Origin: Streptomyces sp. NBC_00344
Lineage (GTDB): Bacteria; Actinomycetota; Actinomycetes; Streptomycetales; Streptomycetaceae
Reading direction: 5' to 3'
Length of the DNA stretch: 64,000 nt
NCBI RefSeq assembly: GCF_036088315.1
Contig: NZ_CP107996.1
Span: forward strand, 682,001 to 746,000
Part shown: in pieces, positions 28,593 to 37,622 of the stretch
Numbering within the stretch: position 1 is the stretch's first letter
Layout of the letters: the number at the start of each line of letters is the position of its first letter
Program-made: the position numbers and the translations under genes
The notes under the pieces: model-generated
Told to the model about the DNA's origin: nothing
What the model saw: the letters and a program-made list of their open reading frames with translations, nothing else
The model's database searches: none

Positions 28593-29242
28593 TGAAGGTG
28601 CTCACGGTCAACATCGGCCGGCCCCGCCCCAATCCGTGGAAGGGAATCAGCGCGACCGGCATCGACAAGCAGCCGGTCGACGGCCCCGTCGCCGTCAGCG
28701 CGCCGGGGCCCAAAGGCACCGGCGCGGTCGGGCTGGCGGGAGACCGCTGCTACGACGTCAGGAACCACGGTGGCACCGATCAGGCCGTGTACGCCTACGC
28801 CAGGGAGGATCTGGACACCTGGGAGCGGGAGTTGGGCAGGACGCTGAGCAACGGTGTCTTCGGCGAGAACCTCACCACCCTCGGTGTCGACGTCAACGAG
28901 GCACTGATCGGTGAGCGTTGGCGCATCGGGCCTGACGTGGTCCTCGAGGTGTCGTGCCCACGCATCCCGTGCTCGACGTTCCAGGGCTTTCTGGAGCGGG
29001 CCGGCTGGACCGCACGCTTCATCGGGGCAGCGGTGCCCGGCGCCTATCTGCGGGTGATCGAGCCGGGTGACGTCCGGGCCGGTGACCCCCTCGAGATCGT
29101 GCACCGCCCCGGTCACGACGTCACGGTCGCCGTCGCCTTCCGCGCTTTCACCCTCGAGCCGGATCTGCTCCCCCGCCTGCGGTTCGCGGAGGCCCTGCCG
29201 CAGGAGGACCTGGACCGGGCCGCGCGGCGCGCCACCGGTTGA
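28592..29242 (+). CDS. MOSC domain-containing protein (YiiM-like)
   Basis: A 216-aa protein with a MOSC domain: GLAGDRCYDVRNHGGTDQAVYAY, GVFGENLTTLGVDVNEALIGERW, and the conserved Cys region EVSCPRIPCSTFQGFL. MOSC proteins handle sulfur or molybdenum-cofactor chemistry; YiiM reduces N-hydroxylated compounds with a molybdenum cofactor. It is coupled to the GNAT gene upstream (one shared base), suggesting related substrates such as amines (inference). Confidence 0.9.
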   Translation: MKVLTVNIGRPRPNPWKGISATGIDKQPVDGPVAVSAPGPKGTGAVGLAGDRCYDVRNHGGTDQAVYAYAREDLDTWERELGRTLSNGVFGENLTTLGVDVNEALIGERWRIGPDVVLEVSCPRIPCSTFQGFLERAGWTARFIGAAVPGAYLRVIEPGDVRAGDPLEIVHRPGHDVTVAVAFRAFTLEPDLLPRLRFAEALPQEDLDRAARRATG

Positions 29243-29399
29243 TCCCGTGAACCGTCACGGCGCCTTACGGTGTGCCGTCGGCGGTGGCTGGAGAGCGTAC
29301 ATCCAGCCGTCCTGTCGCCTACGCTGCGGGGATGAGAGCCGAACTGTCCCCACCGATGTCCCGGTCAGCACGGTTGCGACCGGTCGGGCGGGCGGTCCG

Positions 29400-30083
29400 A
29401 TGAGCATCGCCGTACGCCCGTTCCAGCCGTTCGACCTGCCCGGGATGTACCGGGTCTGCCTGTGCACCGGGGACTCCGGCCGGGACGCCACCGGGCTCTA
29501 TCACGACCCCGACCTGCTGGCGCATGTCTACGCCGGCCCCTATCCGGCCGCCGATCCCGGTCTGGCCTTCGTCGCCGCCGATGATCAGGGGGTGCTCGGC
29601 TATGTCGTCGCGACCGCCGACTCGTACCGGCACGAGCGATGGCTGGAGGAACGGTGGTGGCCGCCGCTGCGCCTGCGCTATCCGCAGTCCATGGCTTCCG
29701 ATCCCGGCGACGGCACCCGGGACTGGCAGCGGGTGGAGCAGATTCACCGCACCCGTCCTGCCGGGCACGATCCGCTGTACGAGAACTACCCCGCCCATCT
29801 GCACATCGACATCCTGCCGCGCGGCCAGGGGGCCGGGCTCGGCAGGCGTCTGATGTCGGCTCTGCTCGAGGAGCTGCGGCAACGGGAGGTCCGCGGGCTG
29901 CATCTCGGCGTCGGAAGCGGCAACCCGCGGGCCCGCGCGTTCTACTTGGCGACCGGCTTCACCGAGGCCGATCGACGGGACTGGGGCTCGGTCATGGTGA
30001 TGGATCTGCGGGATCAGCGCAGCAGCAGCTCGAGCCCGCCGAGCACCGTGGCCCCGATCACCAGACGCTCGAAAAGCAGCTGA
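29400..30083 (+). CDS. GNAT-family N-acetyltransferase, paralogue of the 27972 gene
   Basis: A 227-aa protein with the same architecture as the gene at 27972: SIAVRPFQPFDLPGMYRVCLCTG, then GPYPAADPGLAFVAADDQG, then YPAHLHIDILPRGQGAGLGRRLMS (acetyl-CoA loop). The last 25 residues are Ser/Arg-rich, and their codons overlap the 3' end of the convergent TSUP gene by 70 bp, so this tail is probably a run-on rather than a domain. The 157-bp gap after the MOSC gene contains no gene. Confidence 0.83.
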   Translation: MSIAVRPFQPFDLPGMYRVCLCTGDSGRDATGLYHDPDLLAHVYAGPYPAADPGLAFVAADDQGVLGYVVATADSYRHERWLEERWWPPLRLRYPQSMASDPGDGTRDWQRVEQIHRTRPAGHDPLYENYPAHLHIDILPRGQGAGLGRRLMSALLEELRQREVRGLHLGVGSGNPRARAFYLATGFTEADRRDWGSVMVMDLRDQRSSSSSPPSTVAPITRRSKSS

Positions 30084-30772
30084 TCGATCCGGTCCACGCA
30101 CAGGCGCCCGATGATCGCGCCGGGGATCACGAAGGCCACCAGGGCGGCGTCCAGCAACAGCGACTTGGCGTCGATCAGGCCGAGACCCACGCTGAAGGGC
30201 ACCTTGGCCGTATTGACGATCAGGAAGAACCAGGCCGATGTGCCGAGGAAGCCGAGTTTGCGGAAGCCTGCGGAGAGCAGATAGAGCGACATCACCGGGC
30301 CGCCGGCGTTGGCGACCATGGTGGTGAAGCCACCGAGCACGCCGTAGGAGCGGGCCTTGACCCGCCCGCGGCGGGTGGGCGCCCCCGCCGCTTCGTCGAC
30401 GGAGCCCGAGACACGTCTGCGCCACAGGGTGACGCACGCCATCAGCAGCAGGATCGCGCCGATCGAGGTGCGCACCACCGCGTCGTCGGCCCAGAACAGG
30501 AACCCGGTGCCGATCACCACCCCCACGGCGACCGCGGGAAACAGCCGCCAGAGAGTGGGCCAGTGGGCATGCCGCCGGTAGGTGAGGACGGCCAGCACAT
30601 CACCGGCGATCAGTACGGGCAGCAGCACCCCGGTCGATTCGCGGGCAGGGAGCACCGCAGCGAAGACCGCGAGACTGATGGTGTTGGCCCCGCTGACCGC
30701 GGTCTTCGAGAAACCGACCAGCGTGGCTGCCGCCGCCAGGGCGGCCATCTCCCAGATGGTTATCGTGTTCAT
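30014..30772 (-). CDS. TSUP-family (TauE/SafE) sulfite/anion exporter-like membrane protein
   Basis: A 252-aa membrane protein with about eight transmembrane helices. The TSUP opening AALVGFSKTAVSGANTIS is typical (residues 14-35), as is the second-half repeat GVLGGFTTMVANAGGPVMSLY. TauE/SafE proteins export sulfite, sulfoacetate or similar organosulfur anions (established for some members). No sulfur gene is directly adjacent; the TauD-like gene is 4 kb away and ssuD 20 kb away. Confidence 0.9.
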   Translation of the reverse strand: MNTITIWEMAALAAAATLVGFSKTAVSGANTISLAVFAAVLPARESTGVLLPVLIAGDVLAVLTYRRHAHWPTLWRLFPAVAVGVVIGTGFLFWADDAVVRTSIGAILLLMACVTLWRRRVSGSVDEAAGAPTRRGRVKARSYGVLGGFTTMVANAGGPVMSLYLLSAGFRKLGFLGTSAWFFLIVNTAKVPFSVGLGLIDAKSLLLDAALVAFVIPGAIIGRLCVDRIDQLLFERLVIGATVLGGLELLLR

Positions 30773-30849
30773 GCCGATGGCACATGCTACGCGGGCCGGT
30801 GCGACCGGCCGTGGGCGCCCGTTGACGGGCGTCCCACGGCCGGCGACCG

Positions 30850-33519
30850 CTACGGCCGCAGTTCGACCGAGAAGCCGTGACCGGTGGACCGGTCCGGCGT
30901 CCTGATCTTCGTGATTCCCGTTGCGGGGTCCGTGTACCAGCCGGAACCCGCGGCCGCGAACGCGGTGGCCGAAGTCAGCTTCCGCAGCCGGCTGCCGCCG
31001 ATCACGACCTGTGCCGGTGCGTCCTCGGCGTGCACGGTGAGGAGGTACGAACGCGAGGCAGGCTTGCCCGCGTAACCGCCCACGCTCGCGCCGATCTCGA
31101 TCCTGGTCGCCGCCCTGCCGTGCGAGAGCGCCCGGACCCGGACGTGCTGGGTGGCCGATGCGCCGTCCGCGAACTTCCGGGTCACCCCGTCGTCCTCGTA
31201 CAGCGTGTAGTCCGTGGTGCCCTGCGGATAGATGTCGTAGTCCAGTTCACTCTTGTCCCGGGTCTCCCATGACGTGGTCCCCTTGGGCCACATCGGCACG
31301 ATCGACCCGCCCCTGACGAACAGCGGAAGGGTGTCGAGCGGCGCCTTGTACCCGTTGACCGTGGTCGGGCCGTGGTAGGTCCGGCCCGACCAGTAGTCGG
31401 TCCAGGTGCCCTTGGGCAGGTAGATGCCGTTGCGGACGTCCGTGTCGCTGTAGACCGGCGCGACCAGGAAGTCCTTGCCCGACATGAACTCGTACTCGGC
31501 GTCCGGGCCCAGCGTCTTCGGATCGTCCGGGAATTCGAGCGACAGCGGCCGCACCGCTCCGACACCGGTTCTCGTCGCATCCTTCGACAGGGTGTACATG
31601 TACGGCAGCAGCCGCTCCTTGAGCTGAAGGTACTTGCGGTTGATCGAGGTGTAGGGCTCACCGTCGAGCCAGGGCTGCTGGTCGTGCGGCTTCTTGGTGG
31701 TGAGGTCACTCGCCCACCCGTCCATGGTCATAACGGCCGGCAGGAACGCCTTCCACTGGAGGTCACGCGCATACATCGCGGGGTCGTGGCCGTAGATCGA
31801 TCCGATATCACCCGTGTTGTAGGCGATGCCCGACAGGGTCGCTCCGGCATAGGTGGGAATCTGCCACCGGATGTAGTCCCAGGACAGTTTCTGGTCACCG
31901 CTCCACAGCACGCCGCAGCGCTGGGCGCCGGCCCAGGAGACCGGCAGCCAGACGAAACCCCTGGCATCGCTGTTGTCCTCGATGCCGGCCTTGGCCTGGT
32001 CGCAGGCGTCGAGAGCCATGCCGTAGCCGCTGCCGACCCAGGCGACGTCCAGTTTGCGGACCCGGACCCCGGCCTTCGCCTCCTCCGCCTGGTTGGGCAA
32101 GCCGTCCTGGGTCCAGAGCCCGAGCTGCGCATGGCTCTCATTGAGACCCTTGCCGGTCCGCGGCAGATCCTCGTAGCCGCAGCCGTAACCGTCGTTGACC
32201 AGCATCCACCCGAGCGGCATCTGGTTCCCGGTGTAGCCCTCGGCGACCTTCAGGGCATCCAGGGTGTGACGTTCGCCCCGGTTGGCGTTGTGCAGATAGC
32301 AGTCGGAGTCGCCCGGCTCGAGACCGTAGACCGGCGGCATGAACGGCTTGCCGACCAGGGCGGTGTACTTGCCGATGACCGAGGTCGTGTCACCGGTGAA
32401 GTAGTAGGCGTCGAGACGCCGTTCCTGCTGTCCGGTGCGCACCGGCGAACCGAAGTCATAGGCGCCCGGAGTCATCGTGTTGCGGAAGACTCCGTACCCG
32501 GCCGACGAGATGTAGAACGGCTGGGAGTTGTTGTAGCCGCCCTCGTTCCAGTTGGTGTTGTTGCCGACGTTCATCACCTGGCCGCGGTGGGAGAAGCTGC
32601 CGTTCTGCTCGCCGCCGCCGAAGAACTGCTCCGTCGCGCCGCGCTTCAGGCTCTGGCGCATACCGCCCGCCGTCCAGCGCAGCGGATCGGCCTCCGCCCA
32701 CACGACCGTGCGGTTGTCCGCTTTGTAGAGCGCGAATGTCAAAGGCTTCTTGTAGACGCGCAGCACCACTCCTGGTGAACGGATGCCCCAGTAGGAACCA
32801 GCGTCGAAGGCCGAGGTGTGCGGCTGGGCCTTCGGCCGGTGCCGGATCATATGGCTGCCCGGCGGATCGGCCAGGTCGCCGTCGGGGGACGCCTGCAGCC
32901 GCAGCGTCCCGTCGGTGAAGAACGAGGCGCGTGCCGTGAGGTCACCCGCCTCGATCCGGTAGACGCCGTGTGAGCCGCTGAATCCGGTGAGGCTGCCCGC
33001 GTCGGTCGGCTGGGGGAGGTACGCGGTACCGGTGAAGGAGTTGTCGTGGACGTCGTAGGGGACGACCACCACGCGGTAGGTCCCCGAAGCCCTGGGGATG
33101 ACGGTGGCCTCGGGGTCCGCGGTGCCCGCGCTGGAGGCGACCTGCTTGCCGTCCCCGTCGTAGATGTACATGTCGAAGTCGTCGGTGGGTGTCTGCCACT
33201 GGATGGAGACGGGGACGCCGCCCTCCGGGTTGTCGTCCCACTGGCCGGCCGGCGGATTCACGGTCAGATCGAAGCGGGCACAGACGGCGTTGTCCGGGTC
33301 GGCGGCGGCCGTGCCGCACTTGTCCGGCGCGTCGACCGTGCCCTTGGCGTAGACGGGGCTCTGCCAGGTGACGCTTCGGGTGCCGGTGTCCAGAACCGCG
33401 GACGGTGGCGCCGCCGCGTGCGCCTGTGCTGCCGGAACGGTCAGGGTCGTGAGGGCGAGTACCAGCGCCGACACTGCGGCGGCCGCCGCCTGTCTGGGAC
33501 GGTTTCCAAGGATCCGCAA
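30850..33519 (-). CDS. Secreted glycoside hydrolase family 31
   Basis: An 889-aa secreted enzyme with an N-terminal signal (AVSALVLALTTLTVPAAQAHA). A beta-domain of about 130 residues (DDFDMYIYDGDGKQV..., pre-peptidase C-like) precedes the GH31 region. The catalytic part has KLDVAWVGSGYG (Asp near residue 491, likely nucleophile) and GIAYNTGDIGSIYG (Asp near 571, likely acid/base), with EYEFMSGKDFLVAPVY late. The start is a TTG at 33519, decided by GGAG 7-9 bases before it. Specificity is unsettled: alpha-xylosidase, alpha-glucosidase, or the alpha-N-acetylgalactosaminidase subfamily. A ROK regulator is divergent. Confidence 0.88.
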   Translation of the reverse strand: MRILGNRPRQAAAAAVSALVLALTTLTVPAAQAHAAAPPSAVLDTGTRSVTWQSPVYAKGTVDAPDKCGTAAADPDNAVCARFDLTVNPPAGQWDDNPEGGVPVSIQWQTPTDDFDMYIYDGDGKQVASSAGTADPEATVIPRASGTYRVVVVPYDVHDNSFTGTAYLPQPTDAGSLTGFSGSHGVYRIEAGDLTARASFFTDGTLRLQASPDGDLADPPGSHMIRHRPKAQPHTSAFDAGSYWGIRSPGVVLRVYKKPLTFALYKADNRTVVWAEADPLRWTAGGMRQSLKRGATEQFFGGGEQNGSFSHRGQVMNVGNNTNWNEGGYNNSQPFYISSAGYGVFRNTMTPGAYDFGSPVRTGQQERRLDAYYFTGDTTSVIGKYTALVGKPFMPPVYGLEPGDSDCYLHNANRGERHTLDALKVAEGYTGNQMPLGWMLVNDGYGCGYEDLPRTGKGLNESHAQLGLWTQDGLPNQAEEAKAGVRVRKLDVAWVGSGYGMALDACDQAKAGIEDNSDARGFVWLPVSWAGAQRCGVLWSGDQKLSWDYIRWQIPTYAGATLSGIAYNTGDIGSIYGHDPAMYARDLQWKAFLPAVMTMDGWASDLTTKKPHDQQPWLDGEPYTSINRKYLQLKERLLPYMYTLSKDATRTGVGAVRPLSLEFPDDPKTLGPDAEYEFMSGKDFLVAPVYSDTDVRNGIYLPKGTWTDYWSGRTYHGPTTVNGYKAPLDTLPLFVRGGSIVPMWPKGTTSWETRDKSELDYDIYPQGTTDYTLYEDDGVTRKFADGASATQHVRVRALSHGRAATRIEIGASVGGYAGKPASRSYLLTVHAEDAPAQVVIGGSRLRKLTSATAFAAAGSGWYTDPATGITKIRTPDRSTGHGFSVELRP

Positions 33520-33533
33520 AGGAGTGTTCTCCG

Positions 33534-33631
33534 TTCGTACCGAACAACAAAATGTGCGATGTCTGCGCAGACGTGCTTGGAACTCTGGAGTTTCAAGCAA
33601 TACCATTCACTGTCCGGTACGTACATGTCAA
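33534..33631 (-). promoter_or_regulatory. Promoter with stacked operators of the GH31 gene
   Basis: On the minus strand, TTGACA (33631-33626), 18 bp, and AATGGT (33607-33602) form a promoter. Just downstream, TGCTTGGAACTC and GAGTTTCAAGCA (33574-33599, arms separated by TG, one mismatched pair) cover the expected transcription start. Two more palindromes follow: GTCTGCGCAGAC (33561-33572, perfect) and GTTCG-TAC-CGAAC (33534-33546). The layout suits repression by the divergent ROK regulator. Confidence 0.6.
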
Positions 33632-33811
33632 CGCATCGATGTGGCTCCGCTCGCTTCGCACACATGCCACACAGCTGTAACCCGCCCCCGTTGACCGAGG
33701 TTTGTCCGAACGGCCAGCATCGGTGCATGACTGCCGCTTCCTCTGTGCTCCGCTCCTGTTGTCAGGTCGCTCACTTTGCTGAACGCACCCCGACGACCAC
33801 TGAGGAAGCCG

Positions 33812-35044
33812 ATGTCTCCCGCCTTCGAACTCGCAGCCCCGCCCGCCCTCGTGGCACTGCCGGCCGCGCCGCACCCCCGGCACGGAGCACGTGACGGGGC
33901 ATCGGCCCTGATGCGGGCCGTGCTGCACAGCGGGCCGACCGCCCGGACCGCCCTCTCGCGCACCACCGGACTCAGCCCGGCCGCGGTCTCCCGGCACATC
34001 GCGGAGCTGATCGGGCTCGGACTGCTGCGTGAGCTACCGACCCCGCCGGGCCCGCCAAGGGCCGGGCGCCCTCAGATCCCGGTCGCCGTGGATCCGGGCC
34101 ATCACCTGGTCTGCGGGGCGCACATCGCCCTGCGCCACACCACCCTCGCCATGGTCGACTTGCGGGGGCGGGTCATCGGACAGCAACGCCTGCCGCACAG
34201 CGGGGACGCCCCCGGGGTGCTCGGACAGATCCTGCGCCGGCTGCCCGGATTCCTCGCCCGGACGGCACGCGGCCGTTCGGTCCTCGGCATCGGGGTGGCG
34301 ACCGGTGGCTGGGTGGACAGCGACCAGGGTGTCGTCGTCGAGCACGCCGCGCTGGGCTGGCGCGACGTCGCCGTACGCGACACGCTCGCTGCCGGCACCA
34401 GGCTGCCGGTCCATGTCGACGGACATGCCCGCGCGCTCGCCCGGGCGGAACTGCTCTTCGGGGCCGGCGCCGGGCGCTCCGAACTGGTGCAGCTCTTCGC
34501 GGGCAACGTGGTCGACGCGGCGATAGCGACCGGCGGCACCGTGCTGCGCGGCCGCAGATCGGGCGCCGGGGACGTGGCTCATCTGCCGCTGGGTGACCCC
34601 GGCCTGCTGTGCGGATGCGGCCGCAGGGGCTGCCTCCAGGCAGCCGTGTCCGAACTCGCCGTCGCTGGGCGGGCGTTCGCCTCCGGCACCATTCCCGAGC
34701 CGCGCTTCTCGATGCTGGTCGAGCTGGCCGGTGAGGGGCACCGTGAAGCGCTGCGGATTCTCCGCGAACGGCTGCGCACCGTCGGGCGGGCAGCCGCGCT
34801 GCTTCTCGATGTCATCAACCCCGAGGTACTGGTCGTCGCGGACGGTACCGCGGCCCGGCTGCCGCAGCTGCTGCCGGATCTTTACGAGGAGACCGCCTCC
34901 CACTCCCATCACCTCGCCGACCCCGAACGCACGGTGGTCACCAGCAGTTTCGGCAATCAGGTGCTGGGCGTCGCCGCCGGCGCTTCGGTGCTCGACGCCG
35001 TCTACCGCAGGCCGATGGATCTGCGCACGGCACGCTCGGCCTGA
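33812..35044 (+). CDS. ROK-family transcriptional regulator
   Basis: A 410-aa protein with an N-terminal winged helix (TARTALSRTTGLSPAAVSRHIAELIGLGLL) and a ROK domain. The zinc motif region is GLLCGCGRRGCLQAAV, preceded by GAGDVAHLPLG in place of the usual GEIGH. The phosphate and sugar-binding residues look less conserved than in kinases, as expected for a pure regulator. It is divergent from the GH31 gene, with a 292-bp operator-rich gap, so it is the likely local repressor (inference). GAGGAAG lies before the ATG. Confidence 0.88.
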   Translation: MSPAFELAAPPALVALPAAPHPRHGARDGASALMRAVLHSGPTARTALSRTTGLSPAAVSRHIAELIGLGLLRELPTPPGPPRAGRPQIPVAVDPGHHLVCGAHIALRHTTLAMVDLRGRVIGQQRLPHSGDAPGVLGQILRRLPGFLARTARGRSVLGIGVATGGWVDSDQGVVVEHAALGWRDVAVRDTLAAGTRLPVHVDGHARALARAELLFGAGAGRSELVQLFAGNVVDAAIATGGTVLRGRRSGAGDVAHLPLGDPGLLCGCGRRGCLQAAVSELAVAGRAFASGTIPEPRFSMLVELAGEGHREALRILRERLRTVGRAAALLLDVINPEVLVVADGTAARLPQLLPDLYEETASHSHHLADPERTVVTSSFGNQVLGVAAGASVLDAVYRRPMDLRTARSA

Positions 35045-35127
35045 GGCCCTCCTTCGGGAGCCGGGGGTTTCTTCCACCGCGTCGGCAATCATTGTCGGGG
35101 CCCGCGGTGCCTGCCGAGAATCGGGCC

Positions 35128-36075
35128 ATGAACGCTATCGCCCGCCCCGCATCAGGCCACATCGGCGCCGACATCTCGGACGTGGACCTCTCCACTCCCC
35201 TGTCGGCCGACGACTTCGCCACCATCCAGTCGGCCCTGGACCGGTGGAAGGTCGTCTTCTTCCGCGGCCAGCAGCTCGACCACGCCGGTCAGATCGCCTT
35301 CGCCCGGCAGTTCGGCGATCTGACCTACGCCCATCCGCACGACGACGCTCCGCCCGCGGACCATCCGGAGATCTTCACCATCGATCCGAGGCGCTACGAG
35401 GAGCGCTACGGCAAGGGCTTCAAGGAAGCCGTACAGAAGCGGCAGTACAGCTACTTCTCCGGCTGGCACACCGACGTGACGGCAGCGGTCAACCCGCCCG
35501 CGGGTTCCATTCTGCGCGCCGAGACCGTGCCCGAGTTCGGAGGCGACACCACGTGGACCAACCTGGTGGCGGCCTATGAAGGGCTCTCACCGCAGGTGCG
35601 TGCCTTCGTCGACAACCTGCGCGCCGAGCACCGGTACGGCGGCTCCGAGAAGCCGGCGGGCGACAGCGAGTACGCCCGGCGGGTCAACGCCAACCTGCTG
35701 GTCGCCATCCATCCCGTGGTCCGTGTCCATCCCCGCACCGGTGAGCGCGGCCTCTTCGTCAATCCGGGGTTCACCAGCCACATCGTGGACGTCTCACCGC
35801 GCGAGAGCCGCGCGATCCTCAATCTGCTGTACGAGGAGCTGACCCGCCCCGAGTACACGGTCCGATTCCGCTGGGAGCCGGGCAGCGTGGCGTTCTGGGA
35901 CAACCGCGCCACCTCCCACCTCGCCCCGCGGGACATCGAACACCTCGATGTGGAGCGCAGGCTGCACCGGGTCACGCTGATCGGGGAGACTCCGGTCGGA
36001 CCCGACGGCACCGAGTCGGAACTGGTCGCGGGCAAGCCCTTCACCGCCGACCACCGGGTCGTCGTCGACGCCTGA
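35128..36075 (+). CDS. TauD/TfdA-family Fe(II)/2-oxoglutarate dioxygenase
   Basis: A 315-aa enzyme of the TauD/TfdA family. The iron triad is HxD in SGWHTDVTAAVNPP and the distal His in NRATSHLAPRD. The 2-oxoglutarate Arg lies in RRLHRVTLIG. It starts like TauD (GHIGADISDVDLSTPLSADDF). The family hydroxylates taurine, sulfonates, sulfate esters, phenoxyacetates and others, so the substrate is open. TTGTCG (35092-35097), 18 bp, and GAGAAT (35116-35121) form a promoter 6 bases before the ATG, implying a leaderless mRNA. Confidence 0.9.
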   Translation: MNAIARPASGHIGADISDVDLSTPLSADDFATIQSALDRWKVVFFRGQQLDHAGQIAFARQFGDLTYAHPHDDAPPADHPEIFTIDPRRYEERYGKGFKEAVQKRQYSYFSGWHTDVTAAVNPPAGSILRAETVPEFGGDTTWTNLVAAYEGLSPQVRAFVDNLRAEHRYGGSEKPAGDSEYARRVNANLLVAIHPVVRVHPRTGERGLFVNPGFTSHIVDVSPRESRAILNLLYEELTRPEYTVRFRWEPGSVAFWDNRATSHLAPRDIEHLDVERRLHRVTLIGETPVGPDGTESELVAGKPFTADHRVVVDA

Positions 36076-36112
36076 GGCCTCACGGAAACACCACTGCCGT
36101 CGCCCTGACGAC

Positions 36113-36158
36113 GAAGGTCCCCTCGTTGAAGACGACTTGATCGAACGAGGGGGCCTTC
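36113..36158 (+). terminator. Stem-loop between TauD-like gene and LacI gene
   Basis: The 15-base arms GAAGGTCCCCTCGTT (36113-36127) and AACGAGGGGGCCTTC (36144-36158) pair with one irregular position around a 16-base loop. It lies between convergent genes and may work in both directions. From 36159 to 36335 no gene is seen. Confidence 0.7.
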
Positions 36159-36335
36159 TCACGTCCGACATCACCGGCGCCACGTCCGGGTGCCGCCCGG
36201 GCTCGGCGCCCGCTGCCCGGGCCCGCCGTCACGACAGTGGCGAGCGGGTCCTCGGCGGTACGGGACGGAACTCCTGCTCTTGCTCGCGGCCACCCCGCTC
36301 CTGCGGGCCAGCAACGGCTGTACAGGCGGCGGCTG

Positions 36336-37388
36336 TCAGGCAGACCCCCGGACAACCAGTGTGGGAGGGAAGACCACCGACCGGAGGGGGCGGCCCGGCT
36401 CATTGATCTGCCGGAGCAGCAGCCTGGCCATCTCCCCGGACATCTCCTCGACCGGCTGGCGCACCGTGGACAACGGTGGATCGCAGGCGAGCGCAGCCAC
36501 ACTGTCGTCGAAGCCCACCACCGCCACGTCCTGCGGGAGCCGCTTGCCCGCCCGGGACAGCACCGGCAGCGCCCCCAGCGCCATCAGGTCGGACGCGATG
36601 AACAGCCCGTCCAGATCGGGCTGTTCGGCGAGCAGCTGTTTCATGGCCGCGGCGCCGCCGGTATGGGTGAAGTCGCCCTCGGCCCAGGCAGGAGCGGCAA
36701 GCCCATGGGCCGCCAGCGCCGCGCGGAAACCCTCAAGGCGTTCCTGGGCGGCCGGCATGTCCTGCGGTCCGGCCACCGTCCCGATCCGCCGCCGGCCCAG
36801 CGCGACCAGATGGTCGGCGGCGAGCCTCGCGCCCGCGCGCTGGTCCGCCTCCACAGAGCAGAGCTCCGTCGAATGGCCTGGTCTCCCGGCCAGTACGGCG
36901 GGCAGCCGCGCCTCGGTGAACAGCCTGGGCAGCGGATCGGCCGCGTGCGACGAGATCAGCACCACACCGTCGACATGTCCCTGACGCAGGTATCCCAGCA
37001 ACTGCCCGCGGGAATCCTCGTCGTCCGCCAGCATCAGCACCATCTGCACTCCGGCCGGGCGCAGGACCTGCAGGAGCCCGCTGACCACTCTGCCGAAATA
37101 CGGGTCGGAGAACATCCGCCCTATGAACGGCTCGGCGACGGTCCGCCGCTCCTTCTCCGACACCACCAGGGCGATGGAGCCGGTCCGCCGGGTGACCAGC
37201 GACCGCGCCGCCCGGTTGGGCACATAGTGAATGGCGGCGACGGCCTCTTCGACGATTCCGCGGAGCGCCGAATCCACCGTGGGTGTTCCGTTGATCACCC
37301 GGGAGACGGTGGCGCGCGAGACTCCCGCTACCCGGGCCACGTCCTCGAGAGTCGCGGGACGACTCGGCAGCGGTACATCGGCAGTCAT
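36336..37388 (-). CDS. LacI/GalR-family transcriptional regulator
   Basis: A 350-aa full-length LacI regulator. The helix-turn-helix plus hinge helix is ATLEDVARVAGVSRATVSRV, then NRAARSLVTRRTGSIALVVS leads into the effector domain. The C-terminal QDVAVVGFDDSVAALACDPPLSTVRQP is standard. TATAAA (37400-37395 on the minus strand) is 6 bases before the ATG, so the mRNA is probably leaderless. It is the last gene of the minus-strand pair GH71-LacI and may control the flanking polysaccharide hydrolase genes. Confidence 0.92.
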   Translation of the reverse strand: MTADVPLPSRPATLEDVARVAGVSRATVSRVINGTPTVDSALRGIVEEAVAAIHYVPNRAARSLVTRRTGSIALVVSEKERRTVAEPFIGRMFSDPYFGRVVSGLLQVLRPAGVQMVLMLADDEDSRGQLLGYLRQGHVDGVVLISSHAADPLPRLFTEARLPAVLAGRPGHSTELCSVEADQRAGARLAADHLVALGRRRIGTVAGPQDMPAAQERLEGFRAALAAHGLAAPAWAEGDFTHTGGAAAMKQLLAEQPDLDGLFIASDLMALGALPVLSRAGKRLPQDVAVVGFDDSVAALACDPPLSTVRQPVEEMSGEMARLLLRQINEPGRPLRSVVFPPTLVVRGSA

Positions 37389-37394
37389 GGATTC

Positions 37395-37449
37395 TTTATA
37401 CCGGCGGGCACCGGGTCCCCAGAAGAGCGTCATCCGAGAGCGTTCTTCT
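37395..37449 (-). promoter_or_regulatory. Promoter and likely autoregulatory operator of the LacI gene
   Basis: TATAAA (37395-37400) is the -10. GAGAGCGTTCTTC (37436-37448) matches 11 of 13 positions of GAGAGCGCTCTCC, the palindromic core found before the beta-helix hydrolase gene at 56105-56117. An inverted repeat, AGAAGAGCG (37421-37429) and CGTTCTTCT (37441-37449), overlaps the -35 region. Confidence 0.45.
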
Positions 37450-37622
37450 CCACCCGGCAGGCCGCCGTTCCGGGCGCCGGGGTAACGGTGCGCTTGCGGC
37501 CCACGAGCGCTGCTGGACAACGGAGTCCGGCCGACCACGAAACCACCCTCGTCACCGGCGGCACCGGATCACCCGTATCCGGCGCCTCCCGCCATGTTGT
37601 CCGCCGCTGCCCGGCACTCGAG

